From a marine gamma proteobacterium HTCC2143 (GTDB lineage: Bacteria; Pseudomonadota; Gammaproteobacteria; Pseudomonadales; Dasaniaceae): a stretch of 64,000 bases of DNA. Shown here one piece after another: positions 11,448 through 21,480 of the stretch (the first letter of the stretch is position 1; each line of letters starts with the position of its first letter). The notes under the pieces were generated by a model that did no database searches, had not been told where the DNA came from, and was given only the letters and a program-made list of their open reading frames with translations. The translations under genes were made by a program, and so were the position numbers. The stretch is taken from the NCBI GenBank assembly GCA_000169075.1, contig AAVT01000006.1, forward strand, positions 2,501 through 66,500, written 5' to 3'.

Positions 11448-12485
11448 TTAATTGTTGGCGTGTAGCTCTTCGTTTAACTCAACCGCTGATTTATTGGTTA
11501 AGCATTCAACTGCACCAGTGATGGAGTTACGCCGGAACAGCAAGTCTGACTTCGCTGACAGGTCACGAGCTTTAGCAGTGCCCGTTGTTGCCCCTGTTTC
11601 ATCCAGCAATACGACTTTGGTTCCGGCAGTGATATAGAGTCCTGACTCAACGATGCAACGATCTCCCAGTGGGATACCAATGCCAGCATTAGCACCGATT
11701 AAACATTCTTTACCGACAGAAATGATGATGTTACCGCCGCCAGACAGAGTTCCCATGGTTGAGCTTCCGCCCCCTAGATCGGATCCAGCGCCAACAAACA
11801 CACCAGCGGAGATCCGACCTTCAATCATGCCAGGGCCTTCAGTCCCAGCATTAAAATTAACAAAGCCTTCATGCATAACAGTAGTGCCTTCGCCTATATA
11901 AGCGCCCAGACGCACTCTGGCTGTATGGGCAATACGGACTCCTTTGGGAACCACATAATTAGTCATTTTAGGGAATTTATCGACACAGTCGACGGTCAGT
12001 TGTCCGCCTCGTAATCGGGTCGTCATTTGTAGATTTGGAAGCTCCTCTAAATCGACTGCACCCTGACTAGTCCAGGCAACATTGGGCAGCACGCCAAACA
12101 AACCATCGATATTAATGCCTTGAGGTTTTATCAATCGATGAGACAGCAAATGGAGCTTCAAGTAGCCTTCGGGGACAGAGACCGGCGCTGAATCGTCCGC
12201 AAGAATGGTTGCTACCAATGGCTGCGAACTGGTCTTAAATGCTTTAACAATATCGGCTTGGGCAGGTTCACCAGCTTCACGCAGTGCGGACTCTAAAGTG
12301 GCCAATTGGCTTTTCTCAAGAGACACCGCCTGGTTGCCGCTTATGTAGCCGCAGGAATTAGATATCGCCTTACAGAGTGCATCGCTAGGGTTGATGACAG
12401 GTTGACTATAAAATACTTCTAGCCATTCGCCTTTCGCATTCTGTGTGCCTACACCTAGCCCAATACAAAATAGTGTTTCGCTCAT
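11448..12485 (-). CDS. dapD: Tetrahydrodipicolinate N-succinyltransferase (Pseudomonas-type)
   Basis: DapD adds a succinyl group from succinyl-CoA to tetrahydrodipicolinate, the step that commits to the succinylase branch of lysine synthesis. At 345 residues it matches the long DapD type of Pseudomonas (about 344) rather than the 274-residue enteric type. The second half is a left-handed beta-helix with hexapeptide repeats (for example RVRLGAYIGEGTTVMHEGFV and GAGSDLGGGSSTMGTLSGGG). It lies 37 bases after an ArsC-like gene and 158 bases before dapE, all on the minus strand. Confidence 0.96.
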   Translation of the reverse strand: MSETLFCIGLGVGTQNAKGEWLEVFYSQPVINPSDALCKAISNSCGYISGNQAVSLEKSQLATLESALREAGEPAQADIVKAFKTSSQPLVATILADDSAPVSVPEGYLKLHLLSHRLIKPQGINIDGLFGVLPNVAWTSQGAVDLEELPNLQMTTRLRGGQLTVDCVDKFPKMTNYVVPKGVRIAHTARVRLGAYIGEGTTVMHEGFVNFNAGTEGPGMIEGRISAGVFVGAGSDLGGGSSTMGTLSGGGNIIISVGKECLIGANAGIGIPLGDRCIVESGLYITAGTKVVLLDETGATTGTAKARDLSAKSDLLFRRNSITGAVECLTNKSAVELNEELHANN

Positions 12486-12522
12486 TTTTTTTACCTGTTT
12501 TCAATCAATTATATTTGATGTG

Positions 12523-12870
12523 TTAAAATTTCATTTGATAGTCTTCAGTGCTGAAACCGACACTGTATTGCCCATCAATATCTAGAAGGGGTCTTTTTAC
12601 CAGGGTTGGATTGCTCAGTATCGCTGCCAGCGCGTCTGACTCGTTCATGGTGTTGCGATCGTTGACGTCCAGCTGTTTCCAGGAGGTGCTACGTTTGTTG
12701 ACCACTGAATCCCAGCCCAATTGTTGGATCCACAGCTTTGCCTGACTGCTGCTTATACCCTGCTCTCGAAAATCGTGGAAATGGTAACTGACGTTATTAG
12801 CATCAAGCCACTGCCGGGCTTTTTTTACCGTGTCGCAGTTTTTTATACCGTAGAGAGTGACTGTTGTCAT
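12523..12870 (-). CDS. ArsC/Spx-family reductase (YffB-like)
   Basis: A 115-residue thioredoxin-fold protein of the arsenate reductase-like family. The redox cysteine is Cys12 in LYGIKNCDTVKKA, a motif typical of the YffB branch. The later VVNKRSTSWK and LVKRPLL segments are also conserved in the family. YffB-like genes sit next to dapD or dapE in many gammaproteobacteria. The physiological role is not established; it is probably a glutathione-dependent thiol reductase and not a true arsenate resistance protein. Confidence 0.9.
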   Translation of the reverse strand: MTTVTLYGIKNCDTVKKARQWLDANNVSYHFHDFREQGISSSQAKLWIQQLGWDSVVNKRSTSWKQLDVNDRNTMNESDALAAILSNPTLVKRPLLDIDGQYSVGFSTEDYQMKF

Positions 12871-13027
12871 AACTGCTAAAAGCCAGAAGTTGATAATTAA
12901 TAGTTGAGAGTTGAACGCCGTGCAGCATAGCAGAAATTATTCCCTAGCGGGATAGCGCAGAGGGTTCAGTTGTTCTGAAAGATAGACACCTAGCAGCCAG
13001 AAAGGGCCTGTATAATGATCAAAAGAG

Positions 13028-13681
13028 TCACGGTTTATTGACCTTTTTGGGGTGTTTGCGCTTGGGATAGCAGCTAGTACATATTTCACAAACCCTGCCA
13101 TCACAGCCCCTCGCGGAACAATACTCTCTACCGTAGTAAATAATCTGCAGGTGCAGTGCGTTCCAGTGCTCAATTGGAAACAGACGTTTAAGGTCTTTCT
13201 CCGTTTGCACGACATTTTTACCACTAGTCAGTCCCCAGCGCTGCGCCAGCCGATGTATATGTGTATCGACCGGAAATGTCGGGTGCCCAAACGCTTGTGA
13301 CATAACAACGCTAGCTGTCTTGTGCCCAACTCCGGGGAGTTCTTCAAGTGCTGCCATGTCTTCCGGTACTTCACCGTTATATTTTTCCATCAATAGGATT
13401 GAAAGATTTTTTATGGCTTTAGATTTTTGTGGGGATAAACCACAGGGACGTATAATCGATCTAATGGCCTCAACTGTTTTTGTTGCCATCTCTGCGGGAT
13501 TGTCCGCCAGCGTAAATAGCGCAGGTGTTACCGTATTAACGCGAGCATCAGTGCATTGGGCTGACAGCAAAACGGCAATTAGTAGCGTATAGGGATCTTT
13601 GTGATCTAGTGGTATGAGTTGTGTCGGATACAGATGCTGTAATTTCCGTAAAATGAATTCAACCCGCGCTTGCTTCAACAT
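13028..13681 (-). CDS. nth: Endonuclease III with non-standard cysteine spacing
   Basis: A 217-residue DNA glycosylase/AP lyase for oxidised pyrimidines in base excision repair. The helix-hairpin-helix LPGVGHKTA (115-123) carries the catalytic Lys121, and Asp139 in FPVDTH is the second catalytic residue. The C-terminal cysteines are at 188, 193, 198, 201 and 204. E. coli Nth uses the spacing C-X6-C-X2-C-X5-C for its iron-sulphur cluster; here it reads C-X4-C-X4-C-X2-C-X2-C. The enzyme therefore belongs to a divergent branch, with an altered cluster loop and a basic tail (YPKRKHPKK). It follows dapC by only three bases. Confidence 0.92.
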   Translation of the reverse strand: MLKQARVEFILRKLQHLYPTQLIPLDHKDPYTLLIAVLLSAQCTDARVNTVTPALFTLADNPAEMATKTVEAIRSIIRPCGLSPQKSKAIKNLSILLMEKYNGEVPEDMAALEELPGVGHKTASVVMSQAFGHPTFPVDTHIHRLAQRWGLTSGKNVVQTEKDLKRLFPIEHWNALHLQIIYYGREYCSARGCDGRVCEICTSCYPKRKHPKKVNKP

Positions 13682-13684
13682 AAC

Positions 13685-14881
13685 TCAGAGCCCGTTGATA
13701 AACGTTTTTATGCGCAAAGCTCCGTCAATGCACTCCTGAAGTGGGGCAACCAACGCCATGCGGACACGATTTTCCCCCGGATTAAACCCGTTCACTTCTC
13801 GCGAAATATACTGGCCAGGCAATACAGTCATATGCTGCTGGGCGAACAACTGGACTGCGAAGTCAGTATCGTTTATCGGAGTTTCCGGCCATAAATAAAA
13901 ACCCGCATCGGGCCTAGAAACGTTCATACAGTCTCCCAATATATCCAAAACGGCATCAAATTTGGCGCGATATAGGGTGCGATTAGTCTTCACATGTTGC
14001 TCATCAGACCAAGCCGCGGCACTGGCGAGTTGATGTTGGACCGGCATCGCACAACCGTGATAAGTTCTATACAGTAAAAATCGACTCAATACTTGATCAT
14101 CGCCAGCAATAAACCCTGAACGCAAACCCGGCAGGTTAGAGCGTTTTGACAGACTGTGAAAAACCACGCAGCGCCTAAAATCACGGCGACCCATTTCAGC
14201 ACAGGCTTGCAGTAGGCCAGCCGGCGGATTGTTTTCATCGCGATAAAGTTCTGAATAACATTCATCGCTGGCAATGATGAAATCAAAGCGATCGGCAAGT
14301 TCGATCAGGTCTTTCAGAATGTCACTATCAATGACGGCACCGGTAGGATTCCCAGGTGAACACAAGAATAATAGTTGGCAGCGCTCCCAAACATCATCAG
14401 CAACAGCGCTGAAATCTGGAATGAATCCGTTTTCTGGCAAACAAGGTAAAAAATACGGCTCAGCCCCGGCCAAATAGGCGGCTCCTTCATAAATCTGGTA
14501 GAACGGGTTTGGCGAAATCACCAGCGGTTTTTCGCTTCGGTCTATCACCGCCTGCGCAAAGGAAAAAAGTGCTTCTCTGGTGCCGTTGACAGGGAGTACC
14601 TGCCGCTCAGGATCAACGCCATCTTGTCCTAAATGAAAACGATGAGATAACCATAGGGCAATGGATTCACGTAATTCCGGCAAACCCTTTGTGGTGGGAT
14701 AATTGGATAGTTTATCGATATTATCCATTAGCACCTGTTTAACGAAATCAGGTGAAGTGTGTTTTGGCTCACCAATTGACAGGGCAATGTGGCTCAATGA
14801 AGCGGGCGGAGTAACCGTTGCCTTCAGCGCATTGAGTTTTTCGAAAGGGTAAGGTTGCAAACGATTCAGATCTGGATTCAT
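13685..14881 (-). CDS. dapC: Succinyldiaminopimelate transaminase
   Basis: DapC is a pyridoxal-phosphate aminotransferase that converts N-succinyl-2-amino-6-ketopimelate to N-succinyl-diaminopimelate. The 398-residue class I/II fold has SPGNPTGAV (175-183), DECYSELY (207-213 region) and the PLP lysine Lys246 in SLSKRSNLPGLRSG. The ATG at 14881 starts nine bases after the glnD stop. The longer frame would use a TTG overlapping glnD. Its position after glnD and with dapD/dapE nearby is the order seen in Pseudomonas and supports DapC over other aminotransferases. Confidence 0.93.
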   Translation of the reverse strand: MNPDLNRLQPYPFEKLNALKATVTPPASLSHIALSIGEPKHTSPDFVKQVLMDNIDKLSNYPTTKGLPELRESIALWLSHRFHLGQDGVDPERQVLPVNGTREALFSFAQAVIDRSEKPLVISPNPFYQIYEGAAYLAGAEPYFLPCLPENGFIPDFSAVADDVWERCQLLFLCSPGNPTGAVIDSDILKDLIELADRFDFIIASDECYSELYRDENNPPAGLLQACAEMGRRDFRRCVVFHSLSKRSNLPGLRSGFIAGDDQVLSRFLLYRTYHGCAMPVQHQLASAAAWSDEQHVKTNRTLYRAKFDAVLDILGDCMNVSRPDAGFYLWPETPINDTDFAVQLFAQQHMTVLPGQYISREVNGFNPGENRVRMALVAPLQECIDGALRIKTFINGL

Positions 14882-14889
14882 AGTTGGTA

Positions 14890-17580
14890 TCAAGCAGCGG
14901 CCTGTTCATCGAGTTCTTTGCAAATTGCATTCTGAATCGATTCACATAAGGCGGGGTCATTAATGGGTTGATGGTTGTTGTCGGTGATAAAAAAAACGTC
15001 ATCCACGCTTTCACCTAAAGTAGCAATTTTGGCATTGAGTAATTTGATGTCGTAGTCGAGGAATATTTTTCCGATTCTCGCCAATAGACCTGGTCGGTCA
15101 GGCGTCAGTACTTCCAGAACACTATGCCCGCCAGCGACATCGGTAAAGAGTGTGGTGCGAGTGGGTACTGAAAATAAACGCATTTGTCGCGGTGTTCGAC
15201 ACTGCATGATGTCAAGGGATGAATCGGTATTGATTAAGTGTTCCATCAGTACTGATTGAATTTCATCAATACGTTCCGGATCATTGCCAATAGGTTCTCC
15301 ATTACTATCCAGCACAAAAAAGGTATCGAGCGTGAAACCAGAGCCTGAACTGTAGATACGTGCATCCTGAATACTTAAATTCAGTTGCTCGAGTGCTGAT
15401 GCGGCTATTGCAAATAAACTGTCTTTTTGTTGAGTATGAATAAAAATCTGGGTTGCTCCTTCAAATTGAAGGTCGCCACTTTCTTTAAGTAAAATTAGCG
15501 GTACCGAAGAATCAACATGCTGGCTAATAGCCTCGGTGTGCCAGACGATATCCTCTACTTTTTCGCGCAAAAAATAATCTTCTTCTGTCTTTTCCCAAAC
15601 TGAACGAATTTCATCGTCGATGAACCCCATGGCTTCCAGCTGTCGGATCGCCGCGCTCTGGGTGTCTGCTATCCAATCGGCTTTGTCAACGGGATTTTCC
15701 AGCCCGCGACGAAGGGCTCGTTTGGTTTCAACGTAGAGTTGGCGTAATAAAGATGCGCGCCAGCTGTTCCAAAGCTTAGGGTTGGTAGCGTTGATGTCAG
15801 CTACCGTTAACGCATACAAATAATCGAGCCTGTTTTCATCACCTATCTTGGTGGCAAAACTATTAATAACATCGGGGTCTGAAATATCCTGACGCTGAGC
15901 GACCGAGGACATTAATAAATGATGTTCAACCAGCCAGCAGACCAAATTAGTATCGCGGTTGCCAAGTTCATGACGCTCGCAAAAAAGTCTGGCATCAGCA
16001 ATTCCTAGTAGTGAGTGATTGCCCCCACGACCTTTGCCAATGTCATGGTATAAACCCGATATATACAGAAGTTCAATTTTTGGCAGGCGCTTGACAATTC
16101 GCGAGGCAACGGGAAATTTTTTCTGCGATTCAGGGTATTGGAAGCGACGCATGTTCTTAACGACTTCCATCGTGTGTGCGTCGACGGCAAGTACGTGAAA
16201 CAAATCATGTTGCATCTGACCGATAATCTTACCGAACTCTGGTAAATATTTCCCTAGGACACCAAAGCGAAGCATTCTGCGCAATTGCAACGCAACCTGA
16301 GAAGGAGCCCTCAGAACTTCAATAAAATATCGCACGTTACGGGGATCGTTGCGAAAATCATCATCTATTAAATCTCGATACTTCCGAATGAGCCTAATCG
16401 TCGAAGCCCTAGCGCCATCAATACTGTCGTTTTGTGCCATCAAAACAAAAATTTCAAGGAGGGCAGAGGGCGTTCGCTCAAAGACTTTATCGTTGGTGAC
16501 TTCAATATGGCCATTGCGAACACGAAAGCGCTGATTAATCTCATAGATATTTTCGGCTTCGCAGGCACGCAAAATGGTCTCATCAAAGTGTTGCATTAAA
16601 ACGTCGTTTAGCTCGCCGAGAGATAAAGCCCAGCGATAGTAATATTGCATAAACTGCTCGACTGCCATTTTGGCATCATCATCCTCGTAGCCAAACATCG
16701 TTGCCAGCGTCCGTTGGTGGTCAAACAGCAGTCGGTCTTCTTCCCGTCCTGTAATCATGTGCAGTGCATAGCGCACTCTCCACATGAAATCCATGCCGCG
16801 GTTGAGTATGTCCATTTCTTCTTTGCGCAAAAATCCCAGATTAACCAGTTCTTCAATTTTCTTGATGTCAAAATGTCGCTTTGCTATCCAGCCTATCATT
16901 TGAATGTCGCGCAAACCGCCCGGGGAGTTTTTTACATTCGCTTCTAATACGTATTCACTGTTGCCATGTTTTTGGTGGCGCTTGATCTGTTCATCCCACT
17001 TTGCTCGGAAAAATGTCTGGCTCGGCCAGATTTTATCCGGCCCGGACTCTGCAAGCATGGTTTGATAGAGTTCGTCCGAGCCATTGAGCAGGCGAGTCTC
17101 CATCAAATTGGTCGCTATCGTGATGTCATTCTCTGCTTCATTTTTGCACTGGCTTACTGTTCGCACGCTGTGTCCAATGTCGAGGTTAGTATCCCAGAGC
17201 AGAGTAACAATGCCGCTGATTTTCTGTTGTAATCGTTCAAACGCAGCTTCGTCTTTTAGCAGAATTAACAGATCAATATCGGAGTGAGGATGTAGTTCGC
17301 CTCTGCCATAGCCGCCAACAGCAATCAAACAGATGTCAGAGTCAGCATCCAGTGAGAACAGCGGCCAGCTGCTTTTCAATAGCTGGTCGACAAACTGAGC
17401 GCGTGCCGATATCAGGTCTCTGATATAAGTGCCTTGCTGGTATTGTTGGTGCATGTAGTCAGTGGTGCGTTCTATTTGTTTTTTCAACAACGCTACTGGT
17501 GACTTAGAGCATTTTAATGCCTGCTCAAAGTGATCGGCATCAAAAACCGTTAAGGGTATAGAAAAGTGGGGTTCGTTCAT
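14890..17580 (-). CDS. glnD: Bifunctional uridylyltransferase/uridylyl-removing enzyme
   Basis: GlnD senses glutamine and adds UMP to, or removes it from, PII proteins, setting nitrogen metabolism. The 896-residue protein has the full domain set. The nucleotidyltransferase centre is GGYGRGELHPHSDID (89-103) with Asp101 and Asp103. An HD hydrolase motif YHDIGKGRGGNHS lies in the middle. Two C-terminal ACT domains follow; the second starts near VLEVLTPDRPGLLARIG. The length is the same as E. coli GlnD (890). It lies 30 bases after map. Confidence 0.97.
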   Translation of the reverse strand: MNEPHFSIPLTVFDADHFEQALKCSKSPVALLKKQIERTTDYMHQQYQQGTYIRDLISARAQFVDQLLKSSWPLFSLDADSDICLIAVGGYGRGELHPHSDIDLLILLKDEAAFERLQQKISGIVTLLWDTNLDIGHSVRTVSQCKNEAENDITIATNLMETRLLNGSDELYQTMLAESGPDKIWPSQTFFRAKWDEQIKRHQKHGNSEYVLEANVKNSPGGLRDIQMIGWIAKRHFDIKKIEELVNLGFLRKEEMDILNRGMDFMWRVRYALHMITGREEDRLLFDHQRTLATMFGYEDDDAKMAVEQFMQYYYRWALSLGELNDVLMQHFDETILRACEAENIYEINQRFRVRNGHIEVTNDKVFERTPSALLEIFVLMAQNDSIDGARASTIRLIRKYRDLIDDDFRNDPRNVRYFIEVLRAPSQVALQLRRMLRFGVLGKYLPEFGKIIGQMQHDLFHVLAVDAHTMEVVKNMRRFQYPESQKKFPVASRIVKRLPKIELLYISGLYHDIGKGRGGNHSLLGIADARLFCERHELGNRDTNLVCWLVEHHLLMSSVAQRQDISDPDVINSFATKIGDENRLDYLYALTVADINATNPKLWNSWRASLLRQLYVETKRALRRGLENPVDKADWIADTQSAAIRQLEAMGFIDDEIRSVWEKTEEDYFLREKVEDIVWHTEAISQHVDSSVPLILLKESGDLQFEGATQIFIHTQQKDSLFAIAASALEQLNLSIQDARIYSSGSGFTLDTFFVLDSNGEPIGNDPERIDEIQSVLMEHLINTDSSLDIMQCRTPRQMRLFSVPTRTTLFTDVAGGHSVLEVLTPDRPGLLARIGKIFLDYDIKLLNAKIATLGESVDDVFFITDNNHQPINDPALCESIQNAICKELDEQAAA

Positions 17581-17610
17581 ATTTGTTGGGGTTTGCTCGT
17601 ATAGATTAGG

Positions 17611-18393
17611 TTATCTTTTGAAGTAGGGCTCGTCAGGTCTGGCGGTAAAAATTTCGACGCCGTCGTGGGTAACGCCCATGGTGTGTTCCCACTGAGCTGA
17701 GGGTCTCCCGTCTTTGGTGGTAACAGTCCAGCCATCTTTTTTGTTCAATTTTACGTGGCGTTTACCAGCATTTAACATGGGCTCGATAGTAAATGTCATA
17801 CCTTCTTCGAGCACTAACCCGGTGCCTTTTTTACCGTAGTGCAGAACCTGCGGTTCCTCGTGGAAAACTTCACCAATGCCGTGGCCACAGTATTCTTGAA
17901 CGACTGAATAATAATTGGCCTCGGCATGCTTTTGAATGATGTGACCAATATCGCCCAAAGTTGTTCCGGGGCGCACTATATCAATGGCTTTGTAGAGGCA
18001 TTCTTGAGTAATTTTTACCAGCCTGTCAGTATGGCTTTGAGGTTTTCCAACGTGAAACATCTTGCTGGTATCGCCATGAAACCCATCTTTGATGACGGTA
18101 ATATCGATGTTGATAATGTCGCCATCTTTGAGTGTTTTTTTAGCTGAGGGAATGCCGTGGCAGACGACTTCGTTTACCGATGTGCAGATCGATTTAGGAA
18201 AGCCGTTGTAATTAAGCGGTGCGGGAATGACGTGCTGGGTGTTGACCATAAAATCGTGGCAAATGTTGTCAAGTTCTTCTGTGGTAACCCCTGGCTGAAC
18301 AAACGGCCCTATCATCTCTAAGACGTCTGCGGCGAGGCCACCGGCAATGCGCATTTTGCTGATCTGTTGCGGGGTTTTAATCGAAGCTTTCAT
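17611..18393 (-). CDS. map: Methionine aminopeptidase type I
   Basis: Map removes the initiator methionine from new proteins. The protein of 260 residues has the dimetal ligands of the family: Asp in NIDITVIKDGFHGDTS, His in GHGIGEVFHEEP and Glu in FTIEPML and QWEHTM. I take the ATG at 18393, which has AGGTGA about ten bases upstream. This gives the family length (264 in E. coli). The 34 extra codons upstream in the same frame look like leader sequence. Map is transcribed divergently from rpsB, the classical arrangement. Confidence 0.95.
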   Translation of the reverse strand: MKASIKTPQQISKMRIAGGLAADVLEMIGPFVQPGVTTEELDNICHDFMVNTQHVIPAPLNYNGFPKSICTSVNEVVCHGIPSAKKTLKDGDIINIDITVIKDGFHGDTSKMFHVGKPQSHTDRLVKITQECLYKAIDIVRPGTTLGDIGHIIQKHAEANYYSVVQEYCGHGIGEVFHEEPQVLHYGKKGTGLVLEEGMTFTIEPMLNAGKRHVKLNKKDGWTVTTKDGRPSAQWEHTMGVTHDGVEIFTARPDEPYFKR

Positions 18394-18840
18394 TCTGCTA
18401 TTTTCACCTAAGCTATTGATTATAGTTAGAAAAATATCGACGGCGTCAATAAGGTCGACAAACTGCTGCCTATTGTAAACTAAGCTCGTGCCCAATGGCT
18501 AAATAAATAGGCAAGTCTGCGGCATCGACACCACAGTCACCATGGTGATTGTGACCCGTTAAGTGGATATATTACGATCAGAGAACGGTGTGGCCTATTG
18601 CCTTTTAAGAGCCGATGAATCATAGCCAGTTGGCAATTTATTCTTTCAGTTTTTCCTTGGTTATGGTATAAAGCGCGCTCTCAAATCGACGGCCTATTGT
18701 CTGTGCTGAAATAACCGCCAAATTTGAGCGAATAAATCCACTAAAATCCGCACATATACCGTCACAAAGGTCAGGGTGCTCTGTTAAGTCAGGGTTGATC
18801 GATGGGGTATATGGAGGCCTAACCCTTAAAAGGTATAACT
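18394..18840. promoter_or_regulatory. Divergent map/rpsB intergenic region with an rpsB leader hairpin
   Basis: A 447-bp gene-free region between divergent map and rpsB. Close to rpsB, AGGGTT at 18791-18796 can pair with AACCCT at 18821-18826. This forms a leader hairpin that ends just before the Shine-Dalgarno AAAAGGT. In gammaproteobacteria the rpsB leader RNA is bound by S2 for autogenous control, and this hairpin is a good candidate for part of that element. I could not fix a promoter with confidence; none of the AT-rich hexamers has proper spacing. Confidence 0.5.
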
Positions 18841-19629
18841 ATGACTCAAGTAAGCATGCGCGACATGTTGCAGGCTGGTGTTCACTTCGGCCACCAAACT
18901 CGTTACTGGAACCCAAAAATGGGCCAGTACATCTTTGGTGCTCGCAACAAGATCCATATTATCAACCTGGAGCACACAGTTCCGGCGTTCAATGAAGCCC
19001 TTGCAGTGATCCAAAAACTGTCTGTCGGTAAAAACAAGATATTGTTTGTCGGCACTAAGCGAGCGGCTAGTAAAATCATGCGTGAAGAAGCAGATCGCTC
19101 CAGTCAGCCTTATGTTAGTCATCGGTGGCTAGGTGGGATGTTGACCAACTACAAGACAATTCGTGGGTCCATTAAGCGTTTGCGTGATCTGGAAGCCCAG
19201 CAGGCCGACGGTACGTTTGACAAACTGACTAAGAAAGAAGCGCTAATGCGCACACGTGCCATGGAGAAGCTAGAGCGCTCGATTGGCGGTATTAAGGATA
19301 TGGGTGGTTTGCCTGATGCTTTGTTCGTGATTGATGTTGACCAAGAGCGGATAGCTATAAAAGAAGCAAATAGTTTGGGTATTCCCGTTATCGGTATCGT
19401 CGATACTAACAGTGATCCTGATGGTGTTGATTACGTCATCCCAGGTAATGACGATGCAATACGTGCGATTAAACTCTACTCCGCAGCGGTAGCTGATGCT
19501 GTTCTCGCTGGAAAAGCAGCTGATGGCAGCGTGCCTAAAGACGACTTTGTAGAAGTTGAAGCTGAGGTGGCTGTTGAGGCTGAAGCTGTAGCTGAAGCTC
19601 CTGAAGCGCAGGCTCCAGCAGCTGAGTAA
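18841..19629 (+). CDS. rpsB: 30S ribosomal protein S2
   Basis: S2 joins the small subunit late in assembly and recruits S1. The 262-residue protein begins [20 protein letters not shown], the S2 signature, and contains [20 protein letters not shown] and the second signature [12 protein letters not shown]. The C terminus ends in an acidic Ala/Glu/Val repeat (about residues 238-262), longer than in E. coli (241). AAAGGT lies about seven bases upstream of the ATG. It forms an operon with tsf through an attenuator-like hairpin. Confidence 0.98.
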   Translation: MTQVSMRDMLQAGVHFGHQTRYWNPKMGQYIFGARNKIHIINLEHTVPAFNEALAVIQKLSVGKNKILFVGTKRAASKIMREEADRSSQPYVSHRWLGGMLTNYKTIRGSIKRLRDLEAQQADGTFDKLTKKEALMRTRAMEKLERSIGGIKDMGGLPDALFVIDVDQERIAIKEANSLGIPVIGIVDTNSDPDGVDYVIPGNDDAIRAIKLYSAAVADAVLAGKAADGSVPKDDFVEVEAEVAVEAEAVAEAPEAQAPAAE

Positions 19630-19648
19630 TTAGAGCAAAATTATGTGA

Positions 19649-19677
19649 TAAAAAAGGGGGCTTAGCCCCCTTTTTTG
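19649..19677 (+). terminator. rpsB-tsf intergenic terminator or attenuator
   Basis: Six A, GGGGGC, a TTA loop, GCCCCC and six T make a perfect bidirectional hairpin 20 bases after rpsB. E. coli has a partial terminator at the same place that sets the ratio of S2 to EF-Ts; the same role is likely here. Confidence 0.85.
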
Positions 19678-19785
19678 AAGGGTTTTCAGTGGTCTCAATG
19701 AGATTACTAATCAACTGATTTAATATGACGTGTTGCTATTTGCCCTCGCGCAATTGCACAGCGACCTGTTTTGGAGGATATGAAG

Positions 19786-20649
19786 ATGGCAGCTGTATCT
19801 GCTTCAATGGTAAAAGAATTACGCGACCGCACTGGTCTTGGAATGATGGAGTGTAAGAAAGCTCTGGTCGAAGCGGGCGGTGATATCGACGCGGCGATAG
19901 AAGAAATGCGGAAAAATAGTGGTATGAAGGCCGCCAAGAAAGCTGGACGTACTGCGGCTGAAGGTGTTGTTACTGCTAAGGTTGCTGAAGATGGTAGCTA
20001 TGGCATAGTCGTAGAAGTAAACAGCGAAACCGATTTCGCCGCTCGCGATGAAAGTCTTTTGGCATTTGTTGCAACGGTTTCGGAAAAAGTATTTACAGAG
20101 AAGCAAACTGACGTTAAAGCCTTGATGGAGGGCGATTTAAACACGGCGCGCGAAGCTTTAGTTCAAAAAATTGGTGAAAATATTTCTGTTCGACGCAGTG
20201 AAGTCGTCGATTCTGACGGTGTCGTTGGTAGTTATGTTCACTCCAATAACCGAATTGCTGTTTTGGTATCCTTGACAGGTGGCGATGCTGAGCTGGCTCG
20301 CGACATTGCTATGCATGTCGCTGCAGTTAATCCTCAGGTCGTAAGGCCAGAAGACATGCCTGAGGACGTAGTGACTCAGGAGAAAAATATCATAAAAGCA
20401 CAGCCTGATATGGAAGGTAAGCCCGAAGCTATTGTTGAAAAAATGATGATCGGTCGGATCAATAAATTCCTAAAGGAAAATAGCTTGCTAGAACAGGCGT
20501 TCGTAAAAGACCCTGAAATCACTATCGGCAAACTCGCTAAAAATGCGGGAGCAGAGGTAGTCTCTTTCGTTCGCTATGAGGTTGGTGAAGGGATAGAAAA
20601 AGAAGAAATTGATTTTGCCGCCGAGGTAGCCGCTCAATTAAACGGCTAA
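19786..20649 (+). CDS. tsf: Elongation factor Ts
   Basis: EF-Ts exchanges GDP for GTP on EF-Tu. The 287-residue protein opens with [19 protein letters not shown], the EF-Ts signature and UBA-like N-terminal domain, and contains the TDFAARDE core motif in [13 protein letters not shown]. The ATG at 19786 lies seven bases after GGAGGA. The ATG at 19780 sits on top of that site and the TTG at 19771 precedes it, so neither is used. Length and order (rpsB-tsf-pyrH-frr) are standard. Confidence 0.97.
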   Translation: MAAVSASMVKELRDRTGLGMMECKKALVEAGGDIDAAIEEMRKNSGMKAAKKAGRTAAEGVVTAKVAEDGSYGIVVEVNSETDFAARDESLLAFVATVSEKVFTEKQTDVKALMEGDLNTAREALVQKIGENISVRRSEVVDSDGVVGSYVHSNNRIAVLVSLTGGDAELARDIAMHVAAVNPQVVRPEDMPEDVVTQEKNIIKAQPDMEGKPEAIVEKMMIGRINKFLKENSLLEQAFVKDPEITIGKLAKNAGAEVVSFVRYEVGEGIEKEEIDFAAEVAAQLNG

Positions 20650-20657
20650 TGAAATAA

Positions 20658-20684
20658 AACGGGGCTTATAGCCCCGTTTTTCTA
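20658..20684 (+). terminator. Rho-independent terminator after tsf
   Basis: AACGGGGC, a TTATA loop, GCCCCGTT and a T run lie nine bases after the tsf stop. pyrH follows within 70 bases, so read-through or a promoter in the gap is needed for pyrH. Confidence 0.85.
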
Positions 20685-20754
20685 TCTGCTTGTTATAGTG
20701 ATTGCTCTGTTAACATCGACGGTTAGCCGGTCTAACTTGCTGAAAGGAAAGTTT

Positions 20755-21480
20755 ATGTCTGTTCGAGATAAAAAATACAAACGCATATTGCTGAAGCTCA
20801 GTGGCGAAGCCCTCATGGGTGATGAGGGATTTGGGATTGATCCTAAAATTCTTGATCGGATGGCGCTTGAAATAGGTCAGCTGGTGGGTATTGGCGTACA
20901 AGTTGGTTTGGTTATTGGTGGTGGTAATTTATTTCGTGGTGCGTCTTTGCAAAAAGCTGGACTTGATCGGGTCACCGGCGATCATATGGGTATGCTTGCC
21001 ACTGTAATGAACGCGCTGGCGATGCGCGATGCTTTGGAAAGGGCGAATATCGTTTCCTGCGTGATGTCGTCTATTCCAATGAGCGGAGTTGTAGACCATT
21101 ATGATCGTCGTAAGGCAATGAGTTCGCTGCAACGAGGCGAGGTTGTTATTTTTTCCGCTGGAACGGGTAATCCATTCTTCACGACAGATTCTGCGGCTTG
21201 TTTGCGCGGTATTGAAGTGCAGGCAGAGATTGTATTGAAGGCGACCAAGGTTGACGGAGTTTATAGCGCTGATCCAATGATTGATCCAGCGGCGACCAAG
21301 TACGATAGTTTGAGTTATGATGCTGTTTTAGACAAAAAGCTGGAAGTAATGGATTTGACCGCGATATTGTTGTGTCGAGATCACAATATGCCTTTGCGGG
21401 TGTTTAAAATGGAAAAAGCCGGTGCACTGCTTAATATTGTGAACGGTGGCATTGAAGGCACCTTGATTAGGGACGAGTAG
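20755..21480 (+). CDS. pyrH: UMP kinase
   Basis: PyrH phosphorylates UMP to UDP with ATP in the cytosol. The 241-residue amino-acid-kinase-fold protein has [20 protein letters not shown] at the start and GGGNLFRG for nucleotide binding. [11 protein letters not shown] is the typical late segment. AAAGGAAA sits seven bases before the ATG at 20755. A GTG-led extension to 20698 would cover the ribosome-binding site and is rejected. The length equals the E. coli enzyme. Confidence 0.97.
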   Translation: MSVRDKKYKRILLKLSGEALMGDEGFGIDPKILDRMALEIGQLVGIGVQVGLVIGGGNLFRGASLQKAGLDRVTGDHMGMLATVMNALAMRDALERANIVSCVMSSIPMSGVVDHYDRRKAMSSLQRGEVVIFSAGTGNPFFTTDSAACLRGIEVQAEIVLKATKVDGVYSADPMIDPAATKYDSLSYDAVLDKKLEVMDLTAILLCRDHNMPLRVFKMEKAGALLNIVNGGIEGTLIRDE

